64,000 bases of DNA, taken from assembly GCA_003254925.1 (NCBI GenBank), contig QANZ01013357.1, forward strand, positions 41,376 to 105,375, in the 5' to 3' direction. This document shows, one piece after another, positions 45,583 through 57,814 of the stretch. The DNA comes from Chamaecrista fasciculata. Its lineage: Eukaryota > Streptophyta > Magnoliopsida > Fabales > Fabaceae. The notes under the pieces were generated by a model, which saw only the letters and a program-made list of their open reading frames with translations, ran no database searches and had not been told where the DNA came from. Position numbers and translations under genes: made by a program. Each line of letters opens with the position of its first letter. Positions within the stretch are counted from its first letter, which is position 1.

Positions 45583-47575
45583 TGCATGTAGAGGTCATAT
45601 TCCTCATTTTTTAACATAAAAAAGATAGTAATATCTTTTTTTTCATGGATGGTCTAAGGTGGGTCATTAAATATTTTATTTTATAATTTTTTATTTTAAA
45701 AATAGTTTATGCACAACAACTAAAACGTAAATTGCAATGTGTGCACCGTTTTTTACTTCTTCTGCACAGTAACCAATGTAATTTTACTACCAAATTTTCA
45801 TTTGCTTCTCTCCTCATAAGTCATACTCATCTTATTCTCCAATTACCTATTTACATTTCACCCGCCTCTTTTTTCTCCAACACCAACAGTCCAATTTTTT
45901 TTTTTCTTTTTAAACTATCAAATTCTACCATTTACTTTCAAACACACTAAAAACCACCAAAAAGAGACATGATTTTTTTTCTCTTCTACAATAATTTCGT
46001 CTTGAAGATTTGGATCATTCCCTCTTTTTAAGCTTTGGATCATCACTTTTGTAAATTTATATTTCATTAATAATCTTTTTAATTATTATTTATAAAAATA
46101 AATAAACCTCATAGTTAATATTAAATTAATATTTATATTAATAAATTTATATCTTATTATTTTATAAATATTGTTGAGAGTTTTTTTAAATAAATTTTAA
46201 TTTTGAAGAAAATGACCTTGAATTTTATTAATAGTAAGAAAAGCTATAATCTTAAAAATAAATAATAGAAAATGCAATGAACTTTTTTCTGTGTGTATGG
46301 AAAATTCGAATAATCCCAACCCAACATTCATGATGCATTTTCTATAGAGCTTATTTGGATAAACTTAAAAAAATCACTTTTTTTGTGTATGTGTATGAAT
46401 AATGAAGGGAATAAATTTAGGTGTGTATGAAACTATGAATAATGAATAATCCCTGTAATTCTCTCTTTCTTTGGGCAAAATAAACCGTGTCTGCCACTTC
46501 AATGTGCATTTTGGTTATTGTGCAAAAATTGGTTTTTTAAAAAAATTATAAAATAGATTATTTAATGACCCACTTGAACCATCCAAAAGGGATATAGATA
46601 TTTTAGATATTTTTTTTTTATGTCAAAAAGTGAGGAATTTGACATTTCCATGCAATAAAGCCCAATTTTTTACTTCTTCTCCACAATAACCATTGTAATT
46701 TTACTACCCTATTTTCATTTGCTTCTCTCCTCATAAGTCATACTCATTTTATTCTCCAATTACCTATTTACATTTCACCCACCTCTTTGTTCTCCAGCTC
46801 CAACGATTAAATTTTTTTTTTCTTTGTAAACTATCCAATTCTACCATTCACTTCCAAACACACTAAGAACCACCAAAAAGAGACATGAATTTTTTCTCTT
46901 CTACAATAATTTCCTCTTGAGGCTTTGGATCATTCCCTCTTTTTAAGCTTTTGAACTTCACTTTTGTAAATTTATATTTCATTAATAATCTTTTTAATTA
47001 TTATTTATAAAAAATAAATAAACCTCATAGTTAATATTAAATTAATATTTATATTAATAAATTTATATCTTATTATTTTATAATTTTATAAATATTGTTA
47101 AGAGTTTTTTTAAATAAATTTTAATTTTTAAAAAAATGACCTTGAATTTTATTAATAGTAATAAAAAACTATAATCTTAAAAATAAATAACAGAAAATGC
47201 AACGAACATTTTCTGTTTGTATGGCAAATTCGAATAATCCCAACCCCAACATTCATGATGCATTTTCTGTAGAGCTTATTTGAATAAACTTAAAAAATCA
47301 CTTTCTTTGTGTATGTGTATGAATAATGAAGGGAAGAAATTTATGTGTGTATGAATAATGAATAATCCCTTGAATTCTCTCTTTCTTGGGGCAAAAAAAT
47401 CGTGTCTGCCATTTCAATGTGCATTTTGGTTACTGTGCAGAAATTAGTTTTTTAAAAATTATAAAATAGAATATTTAATGACCCACTTGGACCATCCATG
47501 AAAAACGGGATATAGATATTTTTTTTTTATGTCAAAAAGTGAGGAATTTGACCTCTCCATGCAATAAAGCCCAAA
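45583..47575. repeat. Two tandem copies of a ~915-bp AT-rich element
   Basis: 'ttttttacttcttctgcaca' at about 45749 recurs as 'ttttttacttcttctccaca' at about 46665, and similarity continues for about 900 bases to GCAATAAAGCCC at both ends (about 46660 and 47572). The start at 45583 has the inverted form of that end (GGCTTTATTGCATG). The block is therefore an inverted-end element with a second copy joined at a shared terminus. Confidence 0.85.
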
Positions 47576-49960
47576 ATTGTTCTTTTCAAAAAAGAGAGAA
47601 AGTTATAAATGCTAACTGTATATAAACTATCAAAATTAGAATTACATAATTTCTTCAAAACTAATTAATTAAGATGCAAAATAATTTTGCTTATATTTTT
47701 GTAATAGTTTCTTTTATACTTAATTGTTATTTATAGTATTTACTGTCGACAACAATAACTAATTTTCTTGCTAATTTACAAACACTTTGAGGGGTGAGTT
47801 AGTTAACCTGAGAATTAAAAGTTATTTTATACCTAAAGTTAAAAATTGAACCCTTGGTATTTAGTTAAGAATAGACAACTTTCTATACTACCACTTAATT
47901 ACACTCCTCAAGTTTTACAATAATTTTTAATATTATGAATTCAATAACAAATGATAAGAAGGAGAATAGTTGATCATTCCTAGATGTTGTTGCACTTAAT
48001 ACCTATCACATAGTCTTTTGATCCAATTTAGGGTAATCATTTTTTTATAAACTAAGATTTTTATTTTTGATGATCTTATCTAGTTTGAGGGTAGAATGCT
48101 TTTGAGAATGAATATCCTAACATAAATGTCACGTAGTGAAAATTGTCATTAAATCAGGAGTGAATATGAAAGGTTTAAATATTGAGCAACTTTAAATTTT
48201 TGAGTCAGTTGTCCCACTCATCAAAATATTTGCGAGTTGCATTATCTCCCGATATTTTTTTTAATTTGGACCCAATTTTTTGGCTCTCCACATTAGACAT
48301 TAAAACAAAAGGCTCTACACTATAAGAGTAAACTCCAAACGGTGGTAAACTAATTGAAAACCGTGGATATACATCTAGGCATTATATTAAAGTTGAGTTG
48401 AGCAAATGTTTAAACAATGTAAAACCCTTATCTCCAACAGTAAGGGAAAACCTAATTCTAATATAAACTTGGTAAAAAAATAATTGTACACAGAAAATTT
48501 TATTGAGTGACTAATAAAGTCTTAACCTTCGCCATGCTTTTTCTACAAGTTATCTCTCCAGTTATTGAAATTCCCTCACTCGATTCTAGCATCATCAGAA
48601 TGATAGTAGCTAGTAAATTGTGTACTTTTGTAATTAGGATTTCTTAAATTTTTATTTATGAGAGGGATATATGTGAATCTTCTCAAATTGATATTATCCC
48701 TGAGATGTAAGAATATGGTTATATTACAAAGTGTTTGGAAAGTATATTATTATTAAATTATAAGGTGCATTTCTTTGAGCTAATTATAAGCTTAAATATT
48801 TGATGGGTCCACATAAAATCTTTATAGAGTTTTCATAAGATCTTTAATAGTCAAGCCATGATGAAAGGATGTCATTATACACTTCATCAATTTTGAATTT
48901 ATCCATTAATTAAGTCATGAATGTTTATGGAGGGTTAAAATAGAATGATAGTAGCCAATGGATAATCTTCAAGATCTATTAATATTATAAATACATGCTT
49001 CCCCTCTTGACACTTGGCATTCAACACCCATTATGGGTCTGCCATGTAAGCAAACTCTTCTTTCCTTAAATTTCGGTCTATTTTCAGTCAATTTCTATTT
49101 ATTATTACACTTAATAATTATGATCATTCAATGGTTATCATCAATTCCACATATTTCGTACATAATCATGTAATTTATATTTATTATATTTGTTAAAACT
49201 GCACATGAATATTGTTAATTCCTTAAAATTCGGCTAATTAACCCTATTTTATATTTAAGTGCCATGTTAAAATCAACTTTAATTATTTTTATCTTAACAA
49301 CCAATATAATTAATAACATTCACCCTTGATTCTCTCCATTTCAAATTAAAATAATTTTGATTTTCAAAAATTAATTTCAAATTTTAAATTCGTTTATTAT
49401 TATTTCCTCCCATTTTTATCTATTTAACATGCACTAATCTATTATTTAACGGGTGATCTTTTCTAATTTTTTTAATATAAAATATTAAATATATGTAAAA
49501 TAAAATTAAACCCTCCTTAAATCTAAGAAATCCGAATTTTACTATTTAAAATCTAATTTACAAATTTTAAAATTATCTTCTCTAACTTCATATTGTAACC
49601 AACAATCACACCTCAATTTCCTACTTGAATTTCTTATTTATAACCGATCAATTTTGATGAGTATATTATTTAGATGAGTATATTTTATTTAAATTAATTT
49701 TAATAATTAAGATATAATTTGGATCTCCATATTTCCTTAATTTTCTGTTAAGAATATTGAACTTACATTATTTAATTTTATATATTTTAACCGGTCATTA
49801 AATCATCCAATTAGTTAGAGAATAATAATTCCATGATTTTCTCTCATTTGTAACTAAGAAAATGTTATGATTTACCCAGGTTTCCTTTAATTTATTTTAC
49901 CTATTTTTTATATGTTAATAGCTTTCAAATCATATAACCAATTCTAATATAATCACGGAT
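47576..49960. other. AT-rich intergenic DNA
   Basis: About 2.4 kb with no supported gene. Only short chance ORFs and simple A/T runs. Confidence 0.5.
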
Positions 49961-49970
49961 TTTTTTTTTG

Positions 49971-49979
49971 CTATATATA
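49971..49979 (+). promoter_or_regulatory. TATA box for the small gene
   Basis: CTATATATA precedes the small gene. A leader of about 400 bases with possible 5' UTR introns (acceptor-like TTTTGCAG at 50192-50199) would follow. Confidence 0.4.
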
Positions 49980-50394
49980 CTCCTTATCATTTTGTTCTAC
50001 ATCCTCCTACTATGTATGAGGCAGTTTATGTTTTCAAAACCCACTTCATCTATGATATGTTTACTTTTCGTTTTTCAATCAGTGTTATTTTTTTTTTCAC
50101 ACTGGGATCTCTAATCTCCTCTGGTTTCTTGATTCGAATGTAATATGAGTTTTACATGCTTTGAAAAAAATGTATTTTGAATTTTTTAAATTTTGCAGGG
50201 AACGAAGGTCCTAACCTTGCCACCATGGTTACTTTCTATTTCTGCAACATTCATTGACAGTTTGTTGTAGACCAATCTTAAGTTAGGCTGATCGCACAAT
50301 TCAAGTAATCATTTACCAAAGTTCACTACCTAATACTCATCCTCTTTCATTCATCATTTTAATGTATGTGTGCAGGGATATGCAATAAAAACTT

Positions 50395-50942
50395 ATGGCA
50401 ACAACTACTGCATTTAATCACTCAATTCGAGGTGCGTAATTATAGAGAATTGGAAAGGAACCACCAAAGCTTCATTAAATCTCTGAAGATCTTAGAATAT
50501 TTTAACGCTTCTTTTTTTTAAATATCTTTGTTTAGGTAATGGCTTCTTCATTCCTCCTTTAGCATTTGTAAGTTTAGCACCTTTAAATATGATATGTAGT
50601 AGTTTTCATGTTCTTTATTTCAATTTTATTCTAATTGTTACGAACTGGATTTTTGTTTTTTTTGTTTTTGTGGTGAAGGGGCCTGTGAGAAGTGTTCTAT
50701 TATATGGGGATTTCTTAGTTGGGGAGCATGAGCTATTTTTGCAAACAGGGCAGATTTTGCAAACAAAAGAAAGCAAAAAGCAGAAGATGAATAAAACAGG
50801 CAAAGAAGCGAAGAAACTCAAAACAACAAATTTCATAGATTTAAGGGTTCATAATAGTGACCTAAGGATGAAAGAGATGAATTTTTGTACCCAATCCAAA
50901 TGCTTCACTCTTCCTTCAGTGATTCAAAGAGTAAAACAATGA
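50395..50942 (+). CDS. Small three-exon gene, 110-residue basic protein
   Basis: Predicted exons 50395-50431, 50536-50567 and 50679-50942 join by GT-AG introns without breaking the frame (333 bases including stop). Exon 2 is only 32 bases. The product starts MATTTAFNHSIRGNGFFIPP, has GPVRSVLLYGDFLVGE near 33-48, then a Lys-rich stretch (KESKKQKMNKTGKEAKKLK) and ends VIQRVKQ. I do not recognise the family. No membrane span is obvious. An upstream ATG at about 50225 in a strong GCCACCATGG context opens a 10-codon reading frame that could act as a uORF. Support is splice-site and frame consistency only; it could be a decayed or noncoding locus. Confidence 0.5.
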
Positions 50943-51659
50943 AATCTGACCTGTTTTTTCTCATAACTCAAAGTTCAATAAATTTTACGAGGATAAGAGG
51001 AAAGGAAAAGAACAAAAAGTTTGTCATGGCATTATGTGAGACATTAGGTGTAATTAATGGCCTAGATTGGTTCAAATGTAAAGAAATGGAGAAGTTTCAA
51101 ATGGAGAGGATCCACTCCCACAATTCATTCTACTTATGTTCAAAGCTCTCCTCCAATACATTCCAATGGATGCCATATTGTATCTCAGTTGTAAATATTG
51201 TAGAATGACATGTTGATACTCCAAATTTTGTTGCTCATGTATTTTCTTAATTCAGAATCTCTTTAATATGATTTTTTGTTTGTAATATCACTGTTTTTAA
51301 ATCACAATATTCATATATTGTTTATAGAAGTGGTAGATATTATTGATAAATTTGTTTATGTGATAAATTATCTCATTAAATGAAATTACATTTTTAATTT
51401 AGAGTTTTTCTTTTGTGATTTTAGGCAGTGGCATTATGATTTAGAAACAATACTTTGTATATATTTAAAAATCATTAATGCATTGTGAATAATTTTATAG
51501 TATTTAACTAGGTTATGATTATTTTCCATGCTAATAGAGAGATTTGGTATGATATTCTTTGAAAATCCTCAATCATATTTGTTTATATTTCCAAATAATC
51601 TAAATTCGTAATTTTAGAAATATCCTATAGTTAAAATTAGAAATTAATTATATGTTTTG

Positions 51660-52360
51660 ATAAACCGGAAAATGACTGGCACTTACCTAGTTCACCGGAG
51701 AGGGCTGCGAGAGCCAAGACTTGAGCAAAGACCTGCAAAAGCTTCACAGGGGGGGCCCTGCGAAGTGTACTCCGACGCTCAAGTTAGTAAGAGAGTGATA
51801 AGAGAGTAAGAGAATTTGAGAGTGTAAGAAGTAGCTAACCTTGGACTGGTGAGATGGGCTCTATTTATAGAGCGGGGAGGAGAGAGGTGGTCAGCGCGCG
51901 GGGCGGACCACGTAGTTGGACACGATCTCCACCAGCGAAGATGGTGGAGACCGAGATTTGCGGAACAAGGCAATCGTGGGTGATTGCGTGTTGCGTCTGT
52001 AGGCGGGCGCCTAGAGACTGGAGATCGTGGGTGAGCTGGTCCGCAGCCCACGATCTCTCGTAACGTGGATTGCGGAGCAGGGTGATCGTGGGTGGCCACG
52101 TGTCATTTGGGGGACGGCCGCCATGACCCAGGATGGATCATGAACGCCCCGAAGTGTGTTTAGGGCGCCCGATTGACTCGAGGGCGCTCCGCGAGGGCTG
52201 TTTAGGCTTACGCCCAAATAGTGATGTATCACAAGTCCCTCCTTAAAGAAGTCTACGGGTGCGTTCGCCGTAGTTTTCCTTAAGGCGTGCGATGGGATCC
52301 GTGTTTGGTCAGTGAAAGAGCGTCTACTGGCGAACGCCCAAAAATTTTGCTTCATAAGTT
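51660..52360 (-). mobile_element. GC-richer LTR-like block
   Basis: Read on the minus strand it has TATTTATAGAGCCC (TATA), then 'cttgagcgtcggagtacact' and 'ctgcgaagcttttgcaggtc'-like sequence, matching the LTR-like fragment at 39.2-39.5 kb. The G+C content contrasts sharply with its surroundings. The flanks share 'cgtaattttagaaatatc' versus 'cgtaattttaggaatatc' (51607 and 52367). ORFs here are not accepted as genes. Confidence 0.55.
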
Positions 52361-52627
52361 AAATCCGTAATTTTAGGAATATCTTAGGATAATAACTGAA
52401 AATACATCTTGAAAAGGAATAATTATTTTGGTATTAAAAAAATGATGGATGCATCAAACATTTATCTAATAGACTTTTTGATCAAGTCAAAGTTTATGAA
52501 TACGATAATATATAGCCAATTTAAATAATTTTTGAATATGAATATATAATCAAGTTAAATGGATTTAAATAAAAAAAAGTGAGAACTGAATTAATATTCA
52601 TCAATTTGTCCCTAACATTTTTTTAAA

Positions 52628-52704
52628 TCGAAAGTTTAGGTGAGTTGAACCCCGGAGATTCATCAAGGTCAGGGCAAGCCTCAAGGCTTACAAATCGCCT
52701 ACCA
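52628..52704 (-). mobile_element. Truncated SINE, same family as 26832
   Basis: AGGTGAGTTGAACCCCGGAG through 'gcctcaaggctta' and 'atcgcctacca' is the reverse complement of the 3' half of the SINE at 26832-27015. Confidence 0.8.
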
Positions 52705-53680
52705 TAAAAAATTATGATTAATTGAAAATTCTTTCCTAAAAATAATTTATCTATTAAGGCATTTCTTGACTTACTATACGTTTCAAAAATATTGTGATTG
52801 GATAAAAATTCTCTTCCTAAAACAAGGTAACTATAAATAATTTATTATCTTTGTCTTCAAAAAAGTTGAATTATAAATAATTTTGTTTACATATTATTTT
52901 ATTGATCGTGCAAAAAACTATTAATTTTAATGTATTTAAATTATAATTTTAGCTGTAATACGTCTTCATATTTTAAATTTTTCCTTATATTTATCTTATA
53001 TTCATAATAACTATCTCTCAATGTACAGGGAATATAACTCTCTCCATAATTAAAGTTAATTGTTATGCAAATCACTCCCCAATCCCCATAATTTTTGGGT
53101 ATAATAAGTTTATATTAATTTAAAGTTATTTATATATAATCAAAGGTTGACTGAATTTTAAATTTGAAATTCATGAGTGAAAATTAAATTTCTAATTAAT
53201 ACTAATTCTCTAGCAAAAAAAATTAATATTAATTCTTATTTATATTTTTAATTAGATAACTTCCAATTATCATCAATTAATATTTAATTTAATAAGGACT
53301 GACGTACAAACTAATTTAGAGTATAAGAACCAAATTTTTATTTTAATCTATCTATAATTAAATAAAATTTAATTATTGTAAATATTATATGTAATATATT
53401 TAACATCTAAAATTCATATTGGACGAATATATTTTCATTAATATTTTTTTGAACAATAATTATATTCACAATTTGCAAAAATCAATTCAAATTTGAAATC
53501 AATTATTTTTCTTTCGATCAACTAAAACTCTCTATTTAAGTTATAAAATAATGTCATATCAACAATTTTAAAATATTGTATTTAATTATTTATAAAATTT
53601 ATAATTAATTATAGTTGAATAATTAATTTTGATTATAGTGAGATTTGCCAAGATACTAGATGTCAACCATGATTATTGGT
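52705..53680. other. AT-rich intergenic DNA
   Basis: No gene or recognisable element. Confidence 0.5.
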
Positions 53681-53683
53681 TAA

Positions 53684-54600
53684 TCTATACTATTATATTA
53701 TGCCTTTTGATTTGGCCCTTCATATTTTATCCCCCTAACCCTTCCTATCTATATGGAATTGAAGTATTCAACATTGGTGTGAAAATATAGTGATTTGAAG
53801 TCAACGTGCCATTTTGTGGTTTCTTCACCTTTAGTATCTTTTAATGGCTCCGTAATTTTGGATTTGATCAATTATTTTAAAGATTTAAAATATGTTACAT
53901 TTATTATGTTTTAAAATATTAAATTATAATAATTAATTATTATAATGGTGGAATGTTCTATTTAACCTTTTTGGGTTCTACTTTGGAATTGCAAGTTCTT
54001 GAATCCACTTATAGATCTTCAAGGTTATTCTCTTTTTAGGTAATTGCAAAGTTGTTAGTGAAAGTGTCATGGATGCATCAAGTAGACTGTTTTATGTGTA
54101 CTATAGTCTATAAAGGTGTTCATGGTCAGTTTATTCACATCCATTTTTTTAATTTTACAATGCTAATTGATCTATGCTTTATTTGTTCATTTTGAGTTGT
54201 AATGCAGGTAATCTCAATGAAACACACTTCTTAAAAATGTTGATAGATCTATGTTGGTTTGTGCAACTTATATAATTGTGTTTAGTATTGGAACCAACGG
54301 TGAGACGTTTTCAAAAGTTATGAAACCAAAATTGCAACAAAAAAAGTTATGAGACCAAATTCAGACCTTTGCCAAAGTTATGGGACCAAAATTGCAACAA
54401 AAAAAGTTATGGGACCAAATTGAAACCTTTGTCAAAGTTATGGGACCAAAAGTGCACTTTAACCTTTTTATTAAATCATGTAGTTTAGTTATGGATATCT
54501 TATTTATTGTTATATTATTAATGTTAGTTAAATAAGTCTCATAATATATGATTGATCTGAAGCAATCATGTCCCGCGCATCGTGCGGGGTAAAGAGTAAC
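53684..54600 (+). mobile_element. Helitron 5' end and decayed 3' hairpin
   Basis: The start A|TCTATACTATTATATTATGC fits a Helitron 5' terminus. At 54572-54588 is CCCGCGC-ATC-GTGCGGG, the hairpin seen at other Helitron ends here, but no CTRR follows within about 15 bases. Either this is a short decayed Helitron or the 5' end belongs to a longer element ending at 59946. Confidence 0.5.
54288..54466. mobile_element. Right half of a MULE-like element
   Basis: GGACCAAAAGTGCACTTTAACC and upstream 'ggaaccaacggtgagacgtt' match the right arms of 40157-40564 and 42843-43329; the left arm is absent. It lies within the Helitron segment. Confidence 0.75.
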
Positions 54601-54699
54601 ACGACACTTCTTAAGCACGTCACTTCTAAAGCCAAGAAGCCCTTCCATGTGGTCTATAGTATTAATATTTATGTTATGCCAAAAAAAATCTATGTGCAA

Positions 54700-56125
54700 C
54701 ATGTATGGCTAAAGTTATAGCCCACAAGAAGTGGCAATGTGTAAACGGCCTTAGTCTAATCTATAAAAATCCCTTCTATTTTGCACTTTATCTATCTTGG
54801 TTATCTGTTACCAAAACAAAAATTTGTTCTACTTTTGATTCGTTTGATTGATTAGTCTAGAGAATAAAAATTCTGTTTTGTAATAGTCTAGATTTATTTC
54901 TCTTTTTCATCTCATTATTTTTCAACATGTATATTATCTATTGATGAGTTTGTATTTTGTTTTTTGGCCAACAGTTTGTATTTAGTTATAGGAATATCAA
55001 GAAAATACAAAATTCATAAATGAGTGGTCTCTCTATCACCCAAGTGCATAACACTACTCACAAGGATGAATCAATTTTTAATAGACATTTTTACTATAAA
55101 TCAAAGATGCAACAATTTTTTACCAAAAAAAAAAAAGATGAAACAATTTTTTAAATTTTATGGTCTGAAATACAATTAGATTGATATTTAAAAAAAACAA
55201 AATAAGAATAAAAATGAAAAAGAGAAGTATGACAATGGCCGTAAAACACATGATTATCTTTTTTATGGTGCTCCTAATTAAAGTGACATCTTCACTTTTT
55301 AAGAATTAAAGTTTAAGCCAAAATAGTAAATAAAATTTTGTTTTTTTATTTTTAATTTGAATTTATTTTGTACATTTCCTAAAATTTAGAAAGTAATTTT
55401 AAGAAAATAATGTTATAAACCAAATAGAAAATGTGAAGAAGGGAAAATAAAGAGACAAAATAGATACGCAAATTAGTCCTTAAAAAGACTTAATTCTTCA
55501 GGAACTATCCTATATACTCCATTCGGATTAATAAAAACATATATTTGTTATACTATATGGAAAATAAAAAATAAAACTTGAGAATATCAATGCTTGATTT
55601 TCGTTTTGGTATTCTACTAATAAATCATCATTCCCTCCACTTTTAGATTATGAAATTTTCAATTGTTGCATTCAATTGGTCACTAGGTTTCAAAATTCAT
55701 AATCAAATGTTAAAGAATCTTCTTGATTATGAAGTGAAATACATCACTTCATTTTCAACATTTCAACATTTTCATATAATCAATAATAAATATATATTTT
55801 GTGTTTCCCTTTTTATTGCTTGAGATGGGTCGGGTCGCGTCTTTTGAGATGGATTGGGTGTGTAATTTAAGTTTGGATGAAATGTGATGAGGTAGCACTT
55901 AATGGTGAATTTGGATAGTAAGTTAATAAAAAGATGTTAATTGCCCAAAATTAAAGACTCAGGGATCTCTACACAATTTTACAACTCGTGAATATTATGT
56001 GTACCTGATTTAAAATCTAGGGGTTTACTATTCAATTAAGTCTTATTTTTTAAGTTTGAAAATTATCCTTTTACTATATGAATATTATGAATAGTAAAAA
56101 ATAAATAAATTAATTACTCAAATAT
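54700..56125. other. AT-rich intergenic DNA
   Basis: No supported gene. A short GC-richer phrase at about 55825-55860 (GGGTCGGGTCGCGTC) is isolated. Confidence 0.5.
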
Positions 56126-56129
56126 TCTT

Positions 56130-57040
56130 TAGGGTAAATTATAGATTAGGTACTCATGGTATGCTCGATTCTCACATTGGTGCTGTGTGATTTTTTAAAT
56201 TTCACTTAGGGACTTGAGCTTCTCGCCGTTAAGCAGTTAGGGTACCTATAGTTTTCTTCCCTCAATTTTAATTGAAAATGCTAACATGCGTTTATATGAC
56301 TCAGTAAAAAAAATCCAATTTTGGTCCTCAAACTATCGGATGAGTTTTATTTTGGTCATAAAACTATTTTTTATTTTATTTTGATCCTTAAACTTCCACA
56401 TTTGTTTTGTTTTTTGTCCAAAAAATGTGATTTCATATGGTTTATACTATTATTTTTCTTTAAATATAGGGGTAATCATGAGTCGATTTTTCACTCGAGA
56501 GTCGAGACGTAGCCCGATTAGACTCGGGCAAAGCTGAGCCAAACCAGGCCACTTTATTAAAAAAATCATATTTTTTTTTATTTTACCCATTTAGAATTTG
56601 ATAGTTGATTTTTATTTCTAATTCATAACAAATTAACATTAAAAATTCTGATTAAATCGAATTTCAGAGAGCAAAATGGAACAAATTAAATGTGAAAGTT
56701 TGAGGACAAAGTGAAACCGAAAATAGTCTTTATGACCAAAATGAAACTTACCTCATAGTTTGAAAACCATAACTGATATTTTAACCATAGTGGAAACTTA
56801 CAACTAAGATGCAAGAGAAATCAATGACTAAAATACAATAGACGACTAAGATATAATAGAAACCAATGGTTAAGATCGTTCCAAGTCAACATTTTCCATT
56901 AAAATTGACGGAACAAAACTATAAGTACCTTAACTGCTTAACGACGAGAAGCTCAAGTCTTTAAGTGAAACTGGTAAAACACACATCACCAATATGAGAA
57001 ACGGGGCATACTACGGGTACGGGGTACCTAATCTGTAATT
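56130..57040. mobile_element. Nested pair of inverted elements
   Basis: Outer ends are 'attatagattaggtactc' and 'ggtacctaatctgtaattt'. Inner ends about 56310 ('aattttggtcctcaaactat') and 56775 ('atagtttgaaaaccataact') belong to a second element inserted inside the first. Neither codes for protein. Confidence 0.7.
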
Positions 57041-57814
57041 TAATTTTTTTTTAAAGATGTAAACGCTCAATACTCTTCAATCTATAATATAGCGTGTTTA
57101 TATATATATATGTTACACCGAAATGAAGAATGGCCTTCTGATATAGGTTGTCCTGAGATGATGGAGAAGGTATAGCAGTTATCATTCACTTGCTCATTGT
57201 GTCATCAAGAAGCAATCACTTGGCTTTGCAGCACCCATTTTTCGTATTAGTATTTGTAATAGTGTATCACGTATATATAAATAAGTTATGTACTTATATT
57301 TAATATTCTTCAGGTGGAAATCTCTATTTTCAATTTCTTAGTTCTGCTACACAAGTATTCGTTTTTAGTTCTTTATATTTAGTGTTTTTTCTTTTTATTA
57401 TGGTTTTTGAACATTATAAACTCTCCATATATACATTTCTCATTGTATACCATATTCTTATTGTATATTACTTTTGTGGCTTAGATCAATATCAAATGTT
57501 TATATATACTGCAAATTATAAATTAACGCTCTCAACTGTTATTGTAACATATTACATCATGTTGAATAGTTTTGTTACTTCGGGGTTTGTATTCGGCATA
57601 TATATATATAGAAATATATTCCTATGTACGCATTATTCAATTCGTTCGTTCCACAACATTAGAATTAACTATTTCATATTATTTCCATATAGTTTCGTTT
57701 TTCCGTGTTGGCAATATTTACGATAATGCATAAGTATACTTTGTTAGCCGATATTTTATACTATATGGCCCAACATCAGATGATTTAAATGTTTTTCCAT
57801 TAATTCATGTTTCT

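Noticed and set aside
51779..52355. Overlapping ORFs of about 70-115 residues in the GC-rich block
   Set aside because: They lie on both strands in LTR-like DNA, are rich in Arg/Pro/Ser and show no family motif.
57382..57726. 114-residue plus-strand ORF upstream of the helicase
   Set aside because: Tyr/Ile/Phe-rich reading of AT-rich DNA; it does not resemble Rep or Walker A segments.
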